Below are positions 37,862-49,209 of a stretch of DNA of 64,000 nt, in pieces. The translations under genes and the position numbers were made by a program. This DNA comes from Duganella levis (GTDB taxonomy: Bacteria > Pseudomonadota > Gammaproteobacteria > Burkholderiales > Burkholderiaceae_D). The stretch spans positions 1 through 64,000 of the forward strand of contig NZ_WWCT01000014.1 of NCBI RefSeq assembly GCF_009857605.1. The letters run 5' to 3'. The notes under the pieces were generated by a model. That model did not search any database. It was not told the origin of the DNA and saw nothing but the letters and a program-made list of their open reading frames with translations. Within the stretch, counting starts at the first letter, position 1; every line of letters begins with the position of its first letter.

Positions 37862-38756
37862 AGCCCATCAGGCCCAGGCCGCCCAGCAGCATGGCATAGG
37901 TTTCCGGCTCGGGAATCGCCGTCACCAGGCCCGCCACGTTGGTGGACACGAAGGCGTTGGTCGAGTTGATCTGCACGCCCGAACTCCACGACTTGACCAC
38001 GACGTTACCATCGATGACGCCGGAGCCGTCTTTCACCGAAGCGGTCGGCGCCAGGATGCTGATGTTGGCGCCGGTGCCGATGTTCAGCGTGGTGGCGTCA
38101 ACAAAGTTGAACAGCACGTTGTACGCGTCGAACTGTTTGTAGCCGCCCTGGATGGTAGCGGTTTTGCCGACTACGTTGACGATGATGGTGGCGTCGGTGG
38201 CGAAGTTACTCAGCACAAATTCAGTGGCCGAATTCATCTGCGCGGCACTCACGGTCACCACATCCACACCACTTTTGGTGCCGGTCAAGAAGATCTGGCT
38301 GTTGACCTGCTTGGTGTTCGCGGTCGCGCTGATGGCTGCCAGCTCGGCCGATGTCTTAACCAGACCGGAGGCCAAGTTGCTCAGGTTAACCGGCGCGGTG
38401 CCCTTGACGGTGGTATAGCCCTTGTCCAACACATTGTAGGACGGATAGGTCACATCGCCACTCACATAGACGTTGCCGTTGTGGATGTTGCCGTTGCCAA
38501 AAGTCAGGCTGCCACCCACGACCATCGCGTACTGGCCATAGGCGTCCTGGTTATTCTTGTTGACGGTATACGAAGTCAGCGACACATTGCCGCCGGCCAG
38601 AATCGCGCCCTCGACGTCGGCCGATGGCGCGCTAAAATTGGTAAAAGAGAAAACATTGGCGTTGCCCAGATACGCGTTCAGATTCAGTACGGCAGCTTGC
38701 GCGCTGCCCAGGGATGCGATCGCCAATGCCACAGCGGTAACAGCGGATTTCATCAT
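37818..38756 (-). CDS. Choice-of-anchor A family protein with PEP-CTERM sorting signal
   Basis: A 312-residue secreted protein. A signal peptide (about residues 1-21, MKSAVTAVALAIASLGSAQA) is followed by a beta-rich choice-of-anchor A domain with repeated G/N/T-rich strands (ILAGGNVSLTSY, VVGGSLTFGNGNIHNG, NGNVYVSGD). The C-terminus is a classic PEP-CTERM: the PEPETYAMLLGGLGLMGF segment, then Arg residues. Such proteins are cut and anchored by exosortase in EPS-producing Gram-negatives. Its role is likely at the cell surface or matrix. No exosortase is present in the window. The gene is transcribed away from the GNAT gene and overlaps the RutR-like gene by 44 bp. Confidence 0.88.
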   Translation of the reverse strand: MMKSAVTAVALAIASLGSAQAAVLNLNAYLGNANVFSFTNFSAPSADVEGAILAGGNVSLTSYTVNKNNQDAYGQYAMVVGGSLTFGNGNIHNGNVYVSGDVTYPSYNVLDKGYTTVKGTAPVNLSNLASGLVKTSAELAAISATANTKQVNSQIFLTGTKSGVDVVTVSAAQMNSATEFVLSNFATDATIIVNVVGKTATIQGGYKQFDAYNVLFNFVDATTLNIGTGANISILAPTASVKDGSGVIDGNVVVKSWSSGVQINSTNAFVSTNVAGLVTAIPEPETYAMLLGGLGLMGFMARRRQKAAAPAR

Positions 38757-38769
38757 GGTGATTTCACTT

Positions 38770-38811
38770 AGGTAATAATAATTACCTTAAGGATATCATA
38801 TTTTACGTAAA
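38770..38811. promoter_or_regulatory. Palindromes in the A/T-rich PEP-CTERM/GNAT divergent region
   Basis: AGGTAAT and ATTACCT (38770-38776, 38781-38787) form a 7-bp inverted repeat with a 4-bp spacer, 14 bp upstream of the PEP-CTERM start. TTTACGTAAA (38802-38811) is a perfect 10-bp palindrome. The surrounding DNA is far more A/T-rich than the average. This is the only space for promoters of both divergent genes. Confidence 0.4.
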
Positions 38812-38873
38812 TATATTGCACTGCAACTTGTGTATCATTAATTTCCTGTTTAAAGCCAATCCGATAACTTTTC

Positions 38874-39437
38874 ATGACGATTTTTTCTCCCGTGATCTTA
38901 CAAACCGCGCGCCTGCAACTGCGCACGGTGAACGCCAGCGACGCGGCGGCCATGTTCCGTGTCCATTCAGATCCGGAAACCATGCGCTATTTCAGCAGCA
39001 CTGCTTGGCAGCAACCGGCGCAGGCCGATGAACACATCGCCAAAACCCTGGCGGACTACCAGAACGGCAGCGCGCTGCGGCTGGCCATCGTGCTGGCCGG
39101 CGAAGTGATCGGCAGCATCACCTTGTACGCTTTCGACCGCCGCAACCACCGCTGCGAAATCGGCTACATCCTCGGCCGGCCGTACTGGGGCCAGCGTTAT
39201 ATGCAAGAGGCATTGGCAGCCATGATCGGCTACGCCTTTGGCCCGCTGGCGCTGCACCGGCTGGAGGCCGATATCCATCCCGACAACATTGCCTCGAAGC
39301 GTCTGCTGGAAGGCCAGCAGTTCCAGCGCGAAGGCCATCTGCGCGAGCGCTGGTTTGTCGGTGACGAAGTGTCGGACAGCATCATCTATGGCTTGTTACG
39401 CAAGGATTGGGAAGCCGCCATTCATCCCGCGCAATAA
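38874..39437 (+). CDS. GNAT family N-acetyltransferase (RimJ/RimL-like)
   Basis: A 187-residue acetyltransferase. It begins with the RimJ/RimL-type segment LQTARLQLRTVNASDAAAMF and has the acetyl-CoA pyrophosphate loop region EIGYILGRPYWGQRYMQEA (about residues 95-115) and the later HRLEADIHPDNIASKRLLE motif. It would move an acetyl group from acetyl-CoA to a protein N-terminus or a small-molecule amine. The acceptor is unknown. It is divergent from the PEP-CTERM gene. Confidence 0.9.
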   Translation: MTIFSPVILQTARLQLRTVNASDAAAMFRVHSDPETMRYFSSTAWQQPAQADEHIAKTLADYQNGSALRLAIVLAGEVIGSITLYAFDRRNHRCEIGYILGRPYWGQRYMQEALAAMIGYAFGPLALHRLEADIHPDNIASKRLLEGQQFQREGHLRERWFVGDEVSDSIIYGLLRKDWEAAIHPAQ

Positions 39438-39538
39438 CCGGCCATGCCCGTCAAACCGCAGTTGATCGGAATCCACTACGCGCCGGTGCGGGGCTTTGCT
39501 ACAGTGCTCTCATCGCAACGCCTTATGGAGACACTAAA

Positions 39539-39790
39539 ATGAACAAAGCCACCGCTCTCATCGACGAAATTTTCCAGGCCCTGACCAATATGCTGCGCTA
39601 CGCCGGACGCCTGATCGGCCGCATGTCGCCGCCGGCCTTGCTGGGTGCGGCGCTGGTGCTGGCCTTCCTGTTCTCGATCCTGCCGTTGGCGCTGGTGCTG
39701 TTCGTGGCCTTCATGCTGATCAAGGTGGCGGTCGGCGCCTGCGTCATCGGCGGCCGCCGCGCCAAACGCGCCCAGGAGCACGTTGAATGA
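39539..39790 (+). CDS. Small membrane protein preceding a LytS-type kinase
   Basis: An 83-residue protein not matched to a known family. It has an amphipathic N-terminus (MNKATALIDEIFQALTNMLR), then one long or two short hydrophobic segments between about residues 33 and 70, and a basic C-terminus (RRAKRAQEH). The ATG at 39539 overlaps nothing upstream. Its TGA overlaps the kinase ATG (ATGA), so the two are co-translated. It may be an accessory or sensing subunit of the kinase. It could also simply be a small hydrophobic protein of independent function. Confidence 0.7.
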   Translation: MNKATALIDEIFQALTNMLRYAGRLIGRMSPPALLGAALVLAFLFSILPLALVLFVAFMLIKVAVGACVIGGRRAKRAQEHVE

Positions 39791-40716
39791 AAAAGCATCG
39801 GCTGGCCCAGGCCGGCTATAAAAATGCCAAGAGCCTGCTGGACATCGTCCGCGAAATCGGCGAAACCGCAGTCAGCGTCTGGTGGCATTTCTTTGACTGG
39901 CTGGCGCAGGTGGAGTGGCGCAAGCTGGTCATCATCTGGCTGCTGTTGCTGATCCTGTCGGCCTCGCTGTTCCACATGAACGACCAGACCTGGGGCTTCA
40001 TTTTGGTGTCGTTCGGCCTGAAGGTGCTGGCCGGCGGCAAGCGCAAGGCCGAGCTGGAAGCGCGCAACGCCGAATCGCACGCCGACGAGGAAAGCATCGA
40101 ACGGCGCGTGGTCGAGGCGCGCATGGCGGCCTTGCAAGCGCAGGTTGAGCCGCACTTTTTGTTCAACACCCTGGCGCTGATCGGCCAGCTGATCGAAACC
40201 GATCCGCCGCAAGCGGCGCGCATTCACCAGAACCTGATTGACTACCTGCGCGCCACGCTGCCGCAGATGCGCGCCAAGGGTTCCGGCACGCTGGGTCGGC
40301 AGATCGAGATGTCGCGCGCCTACCTGGCCATCATGCAGGCGCGCATGCGCTCGCGGCTGGCCGTGTCGATCGACGTGCCGGATGAAATGCTGAGCGCCAC
40401 CTTCCCGGTGATGATGTTGCAGATCCTGATCGAAAACGCCATCAAGCACGGACTGGAGCCGAAGATCGCCGGCGGCCGCATCGACATCCGCGCCGCAGTG
40501 GACGGCCAGATGCTGCAAGTGGATGTTTGCGACGACGGCGTCGGCTTCAACGCCTTCGCCGGCGACGGCCTCGGCTTGGCCAATGTGCGCGAACGCCTGC
40601 GCATCCAGTACGGCAACCGCGCGCAGCTGGTGATCGAAGCGCCGCTGACCGGCGGCACGCGCGCCAGCATCCGCGTTCCCTATGCCCCCGATATTTTTGC
40701 TGCGAGTTCCAAATGA
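39787..40716 (+). CDS. LytS-type sensor histidine kinase
   Basis: A 309-residue kinase of the His_kinase (LytS/YehU) family. One or two membrane helices (about residues 45-85) are followed by the phosphoacceptor motif VEPHFLFNTLALIGQL (His near 120), then an ATPase domain with the N-box IENAIKHGLEP, the G1 box DDGVGF and the G2 box DGLGLANVRERL. It has no large sensor domain of its own, consistent with input coming through the small membrane protein upstream. It overlaps the response regulator by 4 nt (ATGA). Confidence 0.92.
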   Translation: MKKHRLAQAGYKNAKSLLDIVREIGETAVSVWWHFFDWLAQVEWRKLVIIWLLLLILSASLFHMNDQTWGFILVSFGLKVLAGGKRKAELEARNAESHADEESIERRVVEARMAALQAQVEPHFLFNTLALIGQLIETDPPQAARIHQNLIDYLRATLPQMRAKGSGTLGRQIEMSRAYLAIMQARMRSRLAVSIDVPDEMLSATFPVMMLQILIENAIKHGLEPKIAGGRIDIRAAVDGQMLQVDVCDDGVGFNAFAGDGLGLANVRERLRIQYGNRAQLVIEAPLTGGTRASIRVPYAPDIFAASSK

Positions 40717-41477
40717 ATGCTCCCACCGCCCTGATCGCCGACGATGAAGAAGGCATGCGCCAGCAACTGCGCAGCCGCTTGCAGGAAGCCTGGCCGGCGC
40801 TGAACATCGTCGCCGAAGCCGAGAACGGCATCGAAGCCGTGGCGCTGGCCGGCAAGCACCAGCCGGACATCGTCTTCCTCGACATCCGCATGCCGGGCCT
40901 GTCCGGCATTGAAGCGGCGCGCATGCTGTTCAACCGCTGCCACCTGGTGTTCGTCACCGCCTATGACCAGTACGCGATTGAAGCGTTTGAACAAGGCGCG
41001 CTGGATTATCTGTTGAAGCCGGTCGGCGGCGAGCGCCTGAAGACCACCTGCACGCGGCTGCAATCGCTGATCGGCCAGCAGCCGTCCAACATCGAGCGGC
41101 AGCTGAGCCAGTTGCTGTCACACCACAGCAAGCCGGCGGCGGCCAAGACCGATTACCTGCGCTGGATCCAGGCCGTGGTCGGCACCAACCTGCGCATGAT
41201 CTCGACGCGCGAAGTGCTGTTCTTCCAGGCCGACGAAAAGTACACGCGGGTGCAGACCGAGCAATCAGAAGTGCTGATCCGCAAGACGCTGAAGGAGCTG
41301 GCGGACGAACTGGACCCGGACGAATTCTGGCGCATCCACCGCTCGACCCTGGTGCGCGTGGATGCCATTGAAGAAGTCACGCGTGACTTGCGCGGCCGCC
41401 AGATGGTGCGCATCCGCAACCACCCAGAACTGCTGGAAGTGAGCCGCGGCCACACCCATTTATTCCAGCAAATGTAA
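40713..41477 (+). CDS. LytTR-family response regulator
   Basis: A 254-residue regulator. The receiver domain (residues 5-120) has the acidic pair DDEE, the phosphoacceptor in IVFLDIRMPG, and the VTAYDQYAIEAFE and LLKPV elements. The C-terminal LytTR DNA-binding domain (about residues 148-250) has NLRMISTREVLFFQADEKYTRV, FWRIHRSTLVRVDAIEEV and VSRGHTHLF. It is translated from the ATG overlapping the kinase stop. It probably controls genes for surface or envelope functions, but targets are not known. Confidence 0.93.
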   Translation: MNAPTALIADDEEGMRQQLRSRLQEAWPALNIVAEAENGIEAVALAGKHQPDIVFLDIRMPGLSGIEAARMLFNRCHLVFVTAYDQYAIEAFEQGALDYLLKPVGGERLKTTCTRLQSLIGQQPSNIERQLSQLLSHHSKPAAAKTDYLRWIQAVVGTNLRMISTREVLFFQADEKYTRVQTEQSEVLIRKTLKELADELDPDEFWRIHRSTLVRVDAIEEVTRDLRGRQMVRIRNHPELLEVSRGHTHLFQQM

Positions 41478-41532
41478 TCGCATCGGCGGGCCATCGGCGT
41501 ATACTGGATTGCTTCACTCAAGGGAGGGAACG

Positions 41533-41958
41533 ATGTCCAGCATACCCAAGCAAACGCATTGCGGCGTCATACCATGCCTGCGCTACCGCGACGCGCCGGC
41601 CGCCATCGACTGGCTGTGCAGCACCCTCGGCTTTGAAGTGCAGTTCGTGGTACCCAACGAGGACGGCAGCATCGCCCACGCCCAGCTCACCTTCGGCAAC
41701 AGTATGGTCATGCTGGGCTCCGTGTTCGACACCGAATACGGCCGCCTGCTCAAGCAGCCGATGGAAACCGGCGGCTTCGTCACGCAGAGCGCCTACCTGG
41801 TAGTCAACAGCGCCGACCATGTGTACGGCCGCGTGCTGGAAGCCGGCGGCCAGATCGTGCTCGACATCAAGGACGAAGACTACGGCGGCCGCGGCTTCAC
41901 CTGCCGCGACCCCGAAGGTCACATCTGGAGCATCGGCACTTACGATCCCTACGCTTAA
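41533..41958 (+). CDS. VOC family protein (PhnB/glyoxalase-like)
   Basis: A 141-residue protein with the two beta-alpha-beta-beta-beta modules of the vicinal oxygen chelate superfamily. The first module is GVIPCLRYRDAPAAIDWLCSTLGFE, and the second is near VYGRVLEAGGQIVLDIKDEDYGGRGFTCRDPEGHIW. It starts at the ATG at 41533, which follows AGGGAGG. Family members include glyoxalase I, dioxygenases and resistance proteins. Its activity cannot be read from sequence. Its 3' end overlaps the DUF3800 gene by 4 bp tail to tail. Confidence 0.88.
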   Translation: MSSIPKQTHCGVIPCLRYRDAPAAIDWLCSTLGFEVQFVVPNEDGSIAHAQLTFGNSMVMLGSVFDTEYGRLLKQPMETGGFVTQSAYLVVNSADHVYGRVLEAGGQIVLDIKDEDYGGRGFTCRDPEGHIWSIGTYDPYA

Positions 41959-42659
41959 GGAGTCCGAACAAGGACAAAGCCATGCTGAGTTTCGGCGTCT
42001 TGATCGAATCTGTTTTTCAGAAGATCAAAGTATTGGCTATCGCTATGCTCAAAGTGCCTGAAAAGAGAATACGCAACCAGGTCAGCAAGCTGCACCAGGC
42101 GGCTTGCGCGTGAGTCCAAAAAAACAGGAACTTCCGCGTAGTGATGCGCAGCTCCATAGACTTGGCCGCTCATTTCGAACTCCCTGGCTAACCTTCGGAG
42201 ACGGTGTTCCATGGTCGACTCATCAAACAAAATCAATCCGTGTTGAGGATCGTGGTATCTCACGGCCCGGCGTTGCAAAAATAAATTGAAACGTGTGGCT
42301 ATCTGCTCAAAGCAGTAGCGAACCGGGTCATATCCGCATAGGGCAATTTTCTCCACCACGCATCCGAACAAGCGTACGCCTGCAGCCGGTTGCGCAATAA
42401 CGCCAGCAATCAATGCATCTTTTATTAACTGCTCCCGATCCGCTAATGCGATCTTTCTGAAGAAACCTTTACCGCTTCGAATTGGTGAGCCGTGCAGTTC
42501 CAGTTCAGGCATATGCGGTGCGAAACAGGTGATGATCGCATCGAGATTGCTGGCGATATTTTGAGTAGCGCTTTCAAATACGCAGACTCCGGCCAGCACA
42601 AAGTGCCTTTGGCTCATGTCTTCTACGAGACCAGATTCGTCTGCATACAATAGATGCAT
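41955..42659 (-). CDS. DUF3800 domain-containing protein
   Basis: A 234-residue protein with a DUF3800 N-terminus (HLLYADESGL, with the acidic DES motif), a central HHYAEVPVFLDSRASRLVQLADLVAYSLFRHFE segment, and a conserved Asp near the end. The fold is thought to be related to RNase H, and the family is often seen in mobile and defence regions, but its function is not settled. Its base composition is lower in GC than the flanking genes, which suggests recent transfer. No partner gene is apparent next to it. Confidence 0.85.
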   Translation of the reverse strand: MHLLYADESGLVEDMSQRHFVLAGVCVFESATQNIASNLDAIITCFAPHMPELELHGSPIRSGKGFFRKIALADREQLIKDALIAGVIAQPAAGVRLFGCVVEKIALCGYDPVRYCFEQIATRFNLFLQRRAVRYHDPQHGLILFDESTMEHRLRRLAREFEMSGQVYGAAHHYAEVPVFLDSRASRLVQLADLVAYSLFRHFEHSDSQYFDLLKNRFDQDAETQHGFVLVRTP

Positions 42660-42750
42660 GGTGTGTCCACGAGCGAGGGAGGGTGAGTCAGGTGAAACAG
42701 ACGTTCAACGCACCACAAGGAAGGCGGTGCTCCCGACCCAGACTTTAATT

Positions 42751-45730
<2,980 letters not shown>

Positions 45731-45752
45731 AAATTCTCCGGGAATCAAAACG

Positions 45753-45836
45753 CGTCATTCCGGCGTAGGCCGGAATCCATAGAGCGATGCCTACTTCGGC
45801 AACTCAGCATGGATTCCGGCTTTCGCCGGAATGACG
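45753..45836. repeat. Inverted pair of GTCATTCCGGC repeats
   Basis: Two 28-bp copies in opposite orientation (45753-45780 and 45809-45836) frame a 28-bp centre. Each has its own short hairpin (ATTCCGGC...GCCGGAAT). The unit resembles the common GTCATTCCCGCGAAAGC-type repeats of Gram-negative bacteria. In RNA the whole pair could fold into a long stem-loop between the double ALDH and deoA genes, which may separate or tune their expression. Confidence 0.8.
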
Positions 45837-45851
45837 GGGATGCTGCTGTGG

Positions 45852-48233
45852 TTAGACGCCGTAAGGAATCCAGATGTTTTTGACTTGCGACGCATGTGCC
45901 AGCACGGCGCGGCCACCCGCTTGCGCGGTGCTATACCAGTCGCGGCCTTTGGCGCCGCCAACCCAGGTACGCTTCAGCGACGATGCCGACAGACGCTCCA
46001 CTTCGGCGCAGCCTTCGGCCGAACCGTCATGACGCCATACCGCATCGATATCGCCATGCGTTGCCAGCGTGCGCGCCAGTTCATCGGCCGAACCGGTGAT
46101 GATGTTGACCACACCGGCCGGCAGGTCCGAGGTATCCAGCACCTGATACAGATCGGTGGCCGACAGCGGATGCGCTTCCGATGGCACCACCACCACGCGG
46201 TTGCCCAGCGCGATGGCCGGCGCCACCAGCGAGATAAAGCCCAGCAGCGGCGACTCGTTCGGGCACACGATGCCGATCACGCCCAGCGGCTCGTTCAGCG
46301 CCACGGTAATGCCGTGCATCGGCGGCTGATGCGCCAGGCCATCGTACTTGTCGGCCCACGCCGCCCAGTAGAACAGACGCTCGATCGATGCCTGCACTTC
46401 CTTCTCGGCGTTCTTGGTGCCGGTCATGGCAGCGATACGTGCCGCGAATTCCTCGCCGCGCGCGGCCAGGTTTTCTGCGATGTAGTACAGCACTTGCGCG
46501 CGATTGTGCGCAGTAGCCTTGGTCCAGCCGGTGGCCTTGTGCGCTGCTTCCACCGCGTTGCGGATGTCCTTGCGGCTGCCCTCGCCCACTTCGGCGATGA
46601 GGGCGCCATCGGCGCCGTGAATCGCGCGGCTATAGGCGCCATCAGGGCGGGCCTGTTTGCCGCCGATGTACAACTTGGCAGTGCGGTCGATGGCGAATGG
46701 ACTGCCGGCCGGCACTGCGGCTTTGGCCTTCGCTTTTGGTTCCAGCAGCGGCGCGGCAGGACGTGCATCTTCCGACAGTGCGGTCATGTACTCGTACATG
46801 CCTTCGCGGCCGCCTTCACGGCCGTAGCCGGATTCGCGGTAGCCACCGAAGCCGCAAGCGGCGTCGAACTGGTTGGCGGTGTTAATCCACACCACGCCAG
46901 CCTTGATGGCAGGTGCAACGTCCAGCGCCAGCGAGATATTCTCGGTCCACACGCATGCGGCCAGGCCGTACACGGTGTTGTTTGCCAGCTGCACGGCTTC
47001 CGGCGGAGTGCGGAAGCTCATCGCCACCAGCACCGGGCCAAAGATTTCGGCCTGCGCCACGGCGGCGGCGGTCGAAGCGCCGGTGATCAGGGTTGGCGGG
47101 AACCACGAGCCATCGGCCGGCAGTTCGCAGGCTGGCTGGTACACGGTGCAACCTTCGTCGCGCGCCGATTGCACCAGGCCTTCGATGCGCTGCTTCTGCA
47201 CCGGATCGACCAGCGCGCCGATGTCCATCGACTTGTCCAGCGGCGAACCGAGGGTCAGCTTGTCCATGCGGGCGCGCAGCTTGGCCAGGAATTTATCCTG
47301 CACCGACTCCTGCACCAGCAGGCGCGAACCTGCGCAGCAGACCTGGCCCTGATTGAACCAGATCGAATCGACCAGGCCTTCAACCGCAGCGTCCAGGTCC
47401 GCGTCTTCAAACACGATGAACGGCGACTTGCCGCCCAGTTCCAGCGACAGCTTCTTGCCGCTGCCGGCCGACGCTTCGCGGATCAGGCGACCGACTTCGG
47501 TCGAACCGGTGAACGCCAGCTTGTCGATACCTTCGTGCTTGACGATGGCTTCGCCCACGCGGCCGTCGCCGGTGATGATATTGACCACGCCCGCAGGCAC
47601 GCCGGCCTGCACGCAGATGTCGGCGAACAGCAGCGCCGTCAGCGAAGTGAATTCGGCCGGTTTGAAGACCACGGTGTTACCGGCGGCCAGCGCCGGGGCG
47701 ATTTTCCATGCCAGCATCAGCAGCGGGAAGTTCCACGGCACGATCTGGCCGACCACGCCGACAGCGCGGTAGTCCGAGAATTCTTCGGCTTGCAGTTGCG
47801 CCCAGCCGGCGTGGTAGTAGAAGTGACGCGCTACCAGCGGCAAGTCGACATCGCGGGTTTCGCGGATGGTCTTGCCGTTGTCCAGCGTTTCCAGCACGGC
47901 GAACAGGCGCGCGTGCTTTTGCATCAGGCGCGCAATCGCATACAGCACCTTGGCGCGGCCATGGCCGCCCAGCGCCTGCCAGCCCGGTTGCGCGGCGCGC
48001 GCTGCGGCGACGGCGCGGTCGACGTCTGCCGCGCTGCCTTGCGTCAGGTCCGCCAGCTTGGCGCCGCTGGCTGGATTGATGGACGCGAACAGCTCACCGG
48101 CCTCGCTCCATTCGTTGTTGATGAACAGGCCGAATTGGCGGCCGCGTTGTTCCAGCCACGCTTGCGCTTCTTTCGTGCTTTCCGGTGCTGGGCCGTATTC
48201 CATAGTATTCAGGATCTCTTTAATTGATGGCAT
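45852..48233 (-). CDS. Tandem aldehyde dehydrogenase, second module lacking the catalytic Cys
   Basis: A 793-residue protein. Residues 1-490 are a full ALDH: VPWNFPLLMLAWK near 165, GSTEVG near 243, LELGGKSPF (Glu265) and NQGQVCCAGSR (catalytic Cys299). After an Ala/Lys linker (about 497-517), residues 520-793 repeat only the first part of the fold (LYIGGKQARPDG, VLYYIAENLAARGEEFAARI, NEPLGVIGIVCPNESPLLG). They end without the catalytic Cys segment. It sits 13 bp after deoC, so oxidation of the acetaldehyde released by deoxyribose-phosphate aldolase is its likely role. The second half may be structural or regulatory. Confidence 0.9.
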   Translation of the reverse strand: MPSIKEILNTMEYGPAPESTKEAQAWLEQRGRQFGLFINNEWSEAGELFASINPASGAKLADLTQGSAADVDRAVAAARAAQPGWQALGGHGRAKVLYAIARLMQKHARLFAVLETLDNGKTIRETRDVDLPLVARHFYYHAGWAQLQAEEFSDYRAVGVVGQIVPWNFPLLMLAWKIAPALAAGNTVVFKPAEFTSLTALLFADICVQAGVPAGVVNIITGDGRVGEAIVKHEGIDKLAFTGSTEVGRLIREASAGSGKKLSLELGGKSPFIVFEDADLDAAVEGLVDSIWFNQGQVCCAGSRLLVQESVQDKFLAKLRARMDKLTLGSPLDKSMDIGALVDPVQKQRIEGLVQSARDEGCTVYQPACELPADGSWFPPTLITGASTAAAVAQAEIFGPVLVAMSFRTPPEAVQLANNTVYGLAACVWTENISLALDVAPAIKAGVVWINTANQFDAACGFGGYRESGYGREGGREGMYEYMTALSEDARPAAPLLEPKAKAKAAVPAGSPFAIDRTAKLYIGGKQARPDGAYSRAIHGADGALIAEVGEGSRKDIRNAVEAAHKATGWTKATAHNRAQVLYYIAENLAARGEEFAARIAAMTGTKNAEKEVQASIERLFYWAAWADKYDGLAHQPPMHGITVALNEPLGVIGIVCPNESPLLGFISLVAPAIALGNRVVVVPSEAHPLSATDLYQVLDTSDLPAGVVNIITGSADELARTLATHGDIDAVWRHDGSAEGCAEVERLSASSLKRTWVGGAKGRDWYSTAQAGGRAVLAHASQVKNIWIPYGV

Positions 48234-48246
48234 GACGTGTCCGTAA

Positions 48247-49209
48247 TTAAGGTTGCGCGTGGCGATGTGCGGCCGAGTAGTTACCGGTCACGTAGTGCTC
48301 CAGCTGACGCTCGATGTCGGTCAGCAGGCTGGAAGCGCCGATGCGGAACAGGTGGGGTTCCAGCCACTCGTTGCCCAGTTCTTCCTTCATCAGGGTCAGG
48401 TACTGCAGCGCGGCCTTGGCCGTGCCGACGCCGCCCGCCGGCTTGTAGCCGATCTTGAAGCCGGTCTGCTCGTGGTACTCGCGAATCGCGCGCACCATCG
48501 TCAGCGACACCGGGATCGTGGCGTTGACCGGCTCCTTGCCGGTCGAGGTCTTGATGAAATCCGCGCCAGCCATCATGCACACCCACGACGCCTTGGCGAC
48601 GTTTTCCAGCGTGACCAGTTCACCGGTCGCCAGAATCGCCTTGACGTGCGCTTCGCCGCAAGCCTTGCGGTAAGCCAGCATCTCGTCGTACAGCGCTTGC
48701 CAGTTGCCCGTCAAAACGTGCTGACGGGTGATGACGATATCGATCTCGGAAGCTCCGGCGGCGACCGACAGTTCGATCTCGCGCACCTTGGTTTCCATGC
48801 TGGTCAGGCCGGCCGGGAAGCCGGTCGACACCGCAGCGATAGGCAGGCGGCCTTGCAGCACTTCCACCGCAGGTTTGATCATCTCGTGGTACACGCAAAC
48901 GGCGCCAGTGGCCAGCTTGACATCTTGCAGGCCCAGAGCTTCCACCAGGTCGGTGCGCAGTGGACGCAGCGCCTTGCGGCACAGGCGTTCAACGCGGCCT
49001 GGCGTATCGTCGCCGGACAGCGTGGTCAGGTCGATCAGGCCGATGGCCTTGACCAGCCAGGCGGCCTGGTATTCCTTCTTCACCGTGCGGCGGTTGGCCA
49101 GGCTGGCGGCGCGGCGGTCGGCGGCGCTCTTGTTCACGTGGATGTGATTGATCCAGCCCAGGTCCAGCGGGACGGCTTCATTGCGTTTGAAATCGGTAAT
49201 GATGCTCAT
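48247..49209 (-). CDS. deoC: Deoxyribose-phosphate aldolase
   Basis: A 320-residue aldolase, longer than the 259-residue E. coli form because of an extended N-terminus. It cleaves 2-deoxyribose-5-phosphate to glyceraldehyde-3-phosphate and acetaldehyde. The Schiff-base lysine is in DFIKTSTGKEP, and KIGYKPAGGVGTAKAAL contains the second conserved lysine. The start overlaps the deoB stop by 4 nt (ATGA). It is followed by the double ALDH, which suggests a metabolic link through acetaldehyde. Confidence 0.94.
   Translation of the reverse strand: MSIITDFKRNEAVPLDLGWINHIHVNKSAADRRAASLANRRTVKKEYQAAWLVKAIGLIDLTTLSGDDTPGRVERLCRKALRPLRTDLVEALGLQDVKLATGAVCVYHEMIKPAVEVLQGRLPIAAVSTGFPAGLTSMETKVREIELSVAAGASEIDIVITRQHVLTGNWQALYDEMLAYRKACGEAHVKAILATGELVTLENVAKASWVCMMAGADFIKTSTGKEPVNATIPVSLTMVRAIREYHEQTGFKIGYKPAGGVGTAKAALQYLTLMKEELGNEWLEPHLFRIGASSLLTDIERQLEHYVTGNYSAAHRHAQP

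Noticed and set aside
45831..48227. A 798-codon open frame on the plus strand opposite the double ALDH gene
   Set aside because: It mirrors a strongly supported ALDH gene. Its translation is rich in Arg, His, Gln and Ala without any domain, as expected for the antisense frame of GC-rich coding DNA.
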